Assembly (NCBI GenBank): GCA_013821425.1
Contig: JACDGV010000014.1
Span: 1-64,000 of the forward strand
From: Nitrosospira sp.
Lineage (GTDB): Bacteria > Pseudomonadota > Gammaproteobacteria > Burkholderiales > Nitrosomonadaceae
Direction: 5' to 3'
DNA length: 64,000 nt
The notes under the pieces are model-generated. The model saw nothing but the letters and a program-made list of their open reading frames with translations, searched no databases and had not been told where the DNA came from. The stretch's first letter is position 1; every line of letters starts with the position of its first letter. Both the position numbers and the translations under genes were made by a program. Shown piece by piece: positions 63,048 to 64,000 of this stretch.

Positions 63048-63965
63048 ATGAAAATGAATTTTAGACTCAAGGCGCTGGCAGCTGCCACGATCATGGCAAC
63101 CTCGATGCCGCTCTCTGCTGCCATGGACGGCGCTGATTCAGGCAATGGCAGCCTGTTGGTTAACTTTCGTTCCTACGTCGGTTCTCCCACCTCGGGAAAT
63201 AATGATATCTCTGCCGTGTTCGATCTCGGCGTCAATATGAACGACGTAATCGGCTGGAATGGGACTGCCGGCTTTAATCGCACCTGGGATTTGAGCACAG
63301 GCCTGATGAGCGGCACCGGCATTTCCGGTAGCCAAGCGATCGGGAGCTATGGCGGTACCTGGAACGATCTGTTCAACGGCGTCGCCGCGGCAGACCAGCC
63401 GAAAATCGAGTACAGCGTCATGGCGCTGGATAACACCGACAAGACGATTCAAGGCGGCGGATCGCGTTATCTGACAACCGCGAACGTAACCAATTTTCCC
63501 TCGTTGCCCAACGCCAATCTGAATGGTTTTGACAACATGAACCTGTACGTTAACGCCAACAACTCCCGCGGCACCCACGCTACTGAAGCCAATGGCGCCA
63601 GCATCGCCACGCCGACGGATGATCCCAACAGCTACTTTGCGGCGATCAATGGTTTTGGGCAAGGCGATAACTGGCTGACCAAAACAACCGCTGACACCAC
63701 CAAGACGCTGGATACCGAGCAGAGCTTCTGGTATTTGGCCACCAGTTCGCTTACTTCTCATCATCAGGCGATCAAGACTCCCTTTGGTGTTGATCTGAAT
63801 GGCGACGGCATCATGGATGCGAACGAGTTCAGTAAATGGTCCGTGAATGCCGACGCAGGCACGATAAGTTTTGCAGCGCCGATTCCCGAGGCTCAGACCT
63901 GGGCCATGATGCTGGCCGGGCTGGGGATGATCGGCATGATGGTCCGCCGCCGCGTCAACGTCTGA
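63048..63965 (+). CDS. PEP-CTERM sorting-domain protein with EF-hand/dockerin-like loop
   Basis: 305 residues. A signal peptide (about 1-24, ending MPLSAA) is followed by a Gly/Asn/Thr-rich body and a calcium-loop motif DLNGDGIMDANEF (about 248-260) that fits the EF-hand/dockerin consensus. The sorting signal is PIPEAQTWAMMLAGLGMIG with basic tail RRRVNV; the PEP motif is the variant PEA. It is exported and then processed by an exosortase that is not in this window. It lies downstream of the EpsA-like regulator. Confidence 0.87.
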   Translation: MKMNFRLKALAAATIMATSMPLSAAMDGADSGNGSLLVNFRSYVGSPTSGNNDISAVFDLGVNMNDVIGWNGTAGFNRTWDLSTGLMSGTGISGSQAIGSYGGTWNDLFNGVAAADQPKIEYSVMALDNTDKTIQGGGSRYLTTANVTNFPSLPNANLNGFDNMNLYVNANNSRGTHATEANGASIATPTDDPNSYFAAINGFGQGDNWLTKTTADTTKTLDTEQSFWYLATSSLTSHHQAIKTPFGVDLNGDGIMDANEFSKWSVNADAGTISFAAPIPEAQTWAMMLAGLGMIGMMVRRRVNV

Positions 63966-64000
63966 GATTGCTATTGGTCTGAGATTGCTGTTGTCCTACG

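Overview
The window reads like a chromosomal segment of a betaproteobacterial ammonia oxidiser of the Nitrosospira/Nitrosomonas type. This is inferred, since no database was searched. The grounds are typical betaproteobacterial gene orders (hemA-prfA-prmC-grxD; thiD-thiE-hemL next to rubredoxin; purM-purN-DUF3108-RsmB facing hda-HAD; ubiC-ubiA-ubiD), two PEP-CTERM proteins with EpsA-type regulators, a CADD-type para-aminobenzoate synthase of the kind known from Nitrosomonas, and a pair of exported copper oxidases. No rRNA, tRNA, CRISPR array, prophage or complete IS with a transposase was seen.

Layout. 1-4.4 kb: sparse region with small ORFs, a PEP-CTERM protein and an EpsA-like LuxR regulator. 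4.4-21.4 kb: mostly housekeeping genes, namely hemA-prfA-prmC, grxD, a YqaA-type membrane protein, the CADD-type gene followed by a structured transcript tail, divergent metR/metE with a perfect MetR box, map-glnD, a SPOR protein, cytochrome c4 and thiD-thiE-hemL. 21.4-25.7 kb: rubredoxin and glyoxalase I, then a decaying ECF42/DGPF-type sigma module (YCII, VOC, DUF1579, broken YCII, broken sigma factor) with a 294-bp MITE inside. 25.8-37.2 kb: small membrane and secreted proteins, a PLD nuclease, an RsmB-like methylase, DUF3108, purN and purM, divergent hda-HAD, an orphan BtuC-type permease preceded by an acyl-CoA-synthetase remnant, and ubiC-ubiA-ubiD. 37.3-39.1 kb: a plastic patch with a ~660-bp tandem duplication of a VOC gene (one copy lost its start), a stray dnaE2 C-terminal fragment and a MITE end.

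39.8-45.9 kb is a complete mutasome operon lexA-imuA-imuB-dnaE2. Its promoter sits in a 58-bp perfect inverted repeat that places two GAAC-N4-GTTC boxes around a TATAAT. 46.0-49.9 kb holds two adjacent exported cupredoxin oxidases. In the two-domain multicopper oxidase plan, one protein keeps the N-terminal copper ligands (HxH, HxH) and has lost the C-terminal ones. The other keeps HxxHxH and HCHxxxHxxxxM and has lost the N-terminal ones. I read them as a probable obligate hetero-oligomer, and this is the most interesting item in the window.

51.7-61.4 kb is a type II secretion/type IV filament-like operon of eleven genes (gspG, gspF, gspE, PilM/N/O/P-like subunits, a lipoprotein secretin with N-terminal TPRs and a C-terminal cohesin-like domain, three more pseudopilins). 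It is followed by a second EpsA-like regulator and a PEP-CTERM protein carrying an EF-hand/dockerin-like loop. PEP-CTERM/EpsA pairs therefore occur at both ends of the window.
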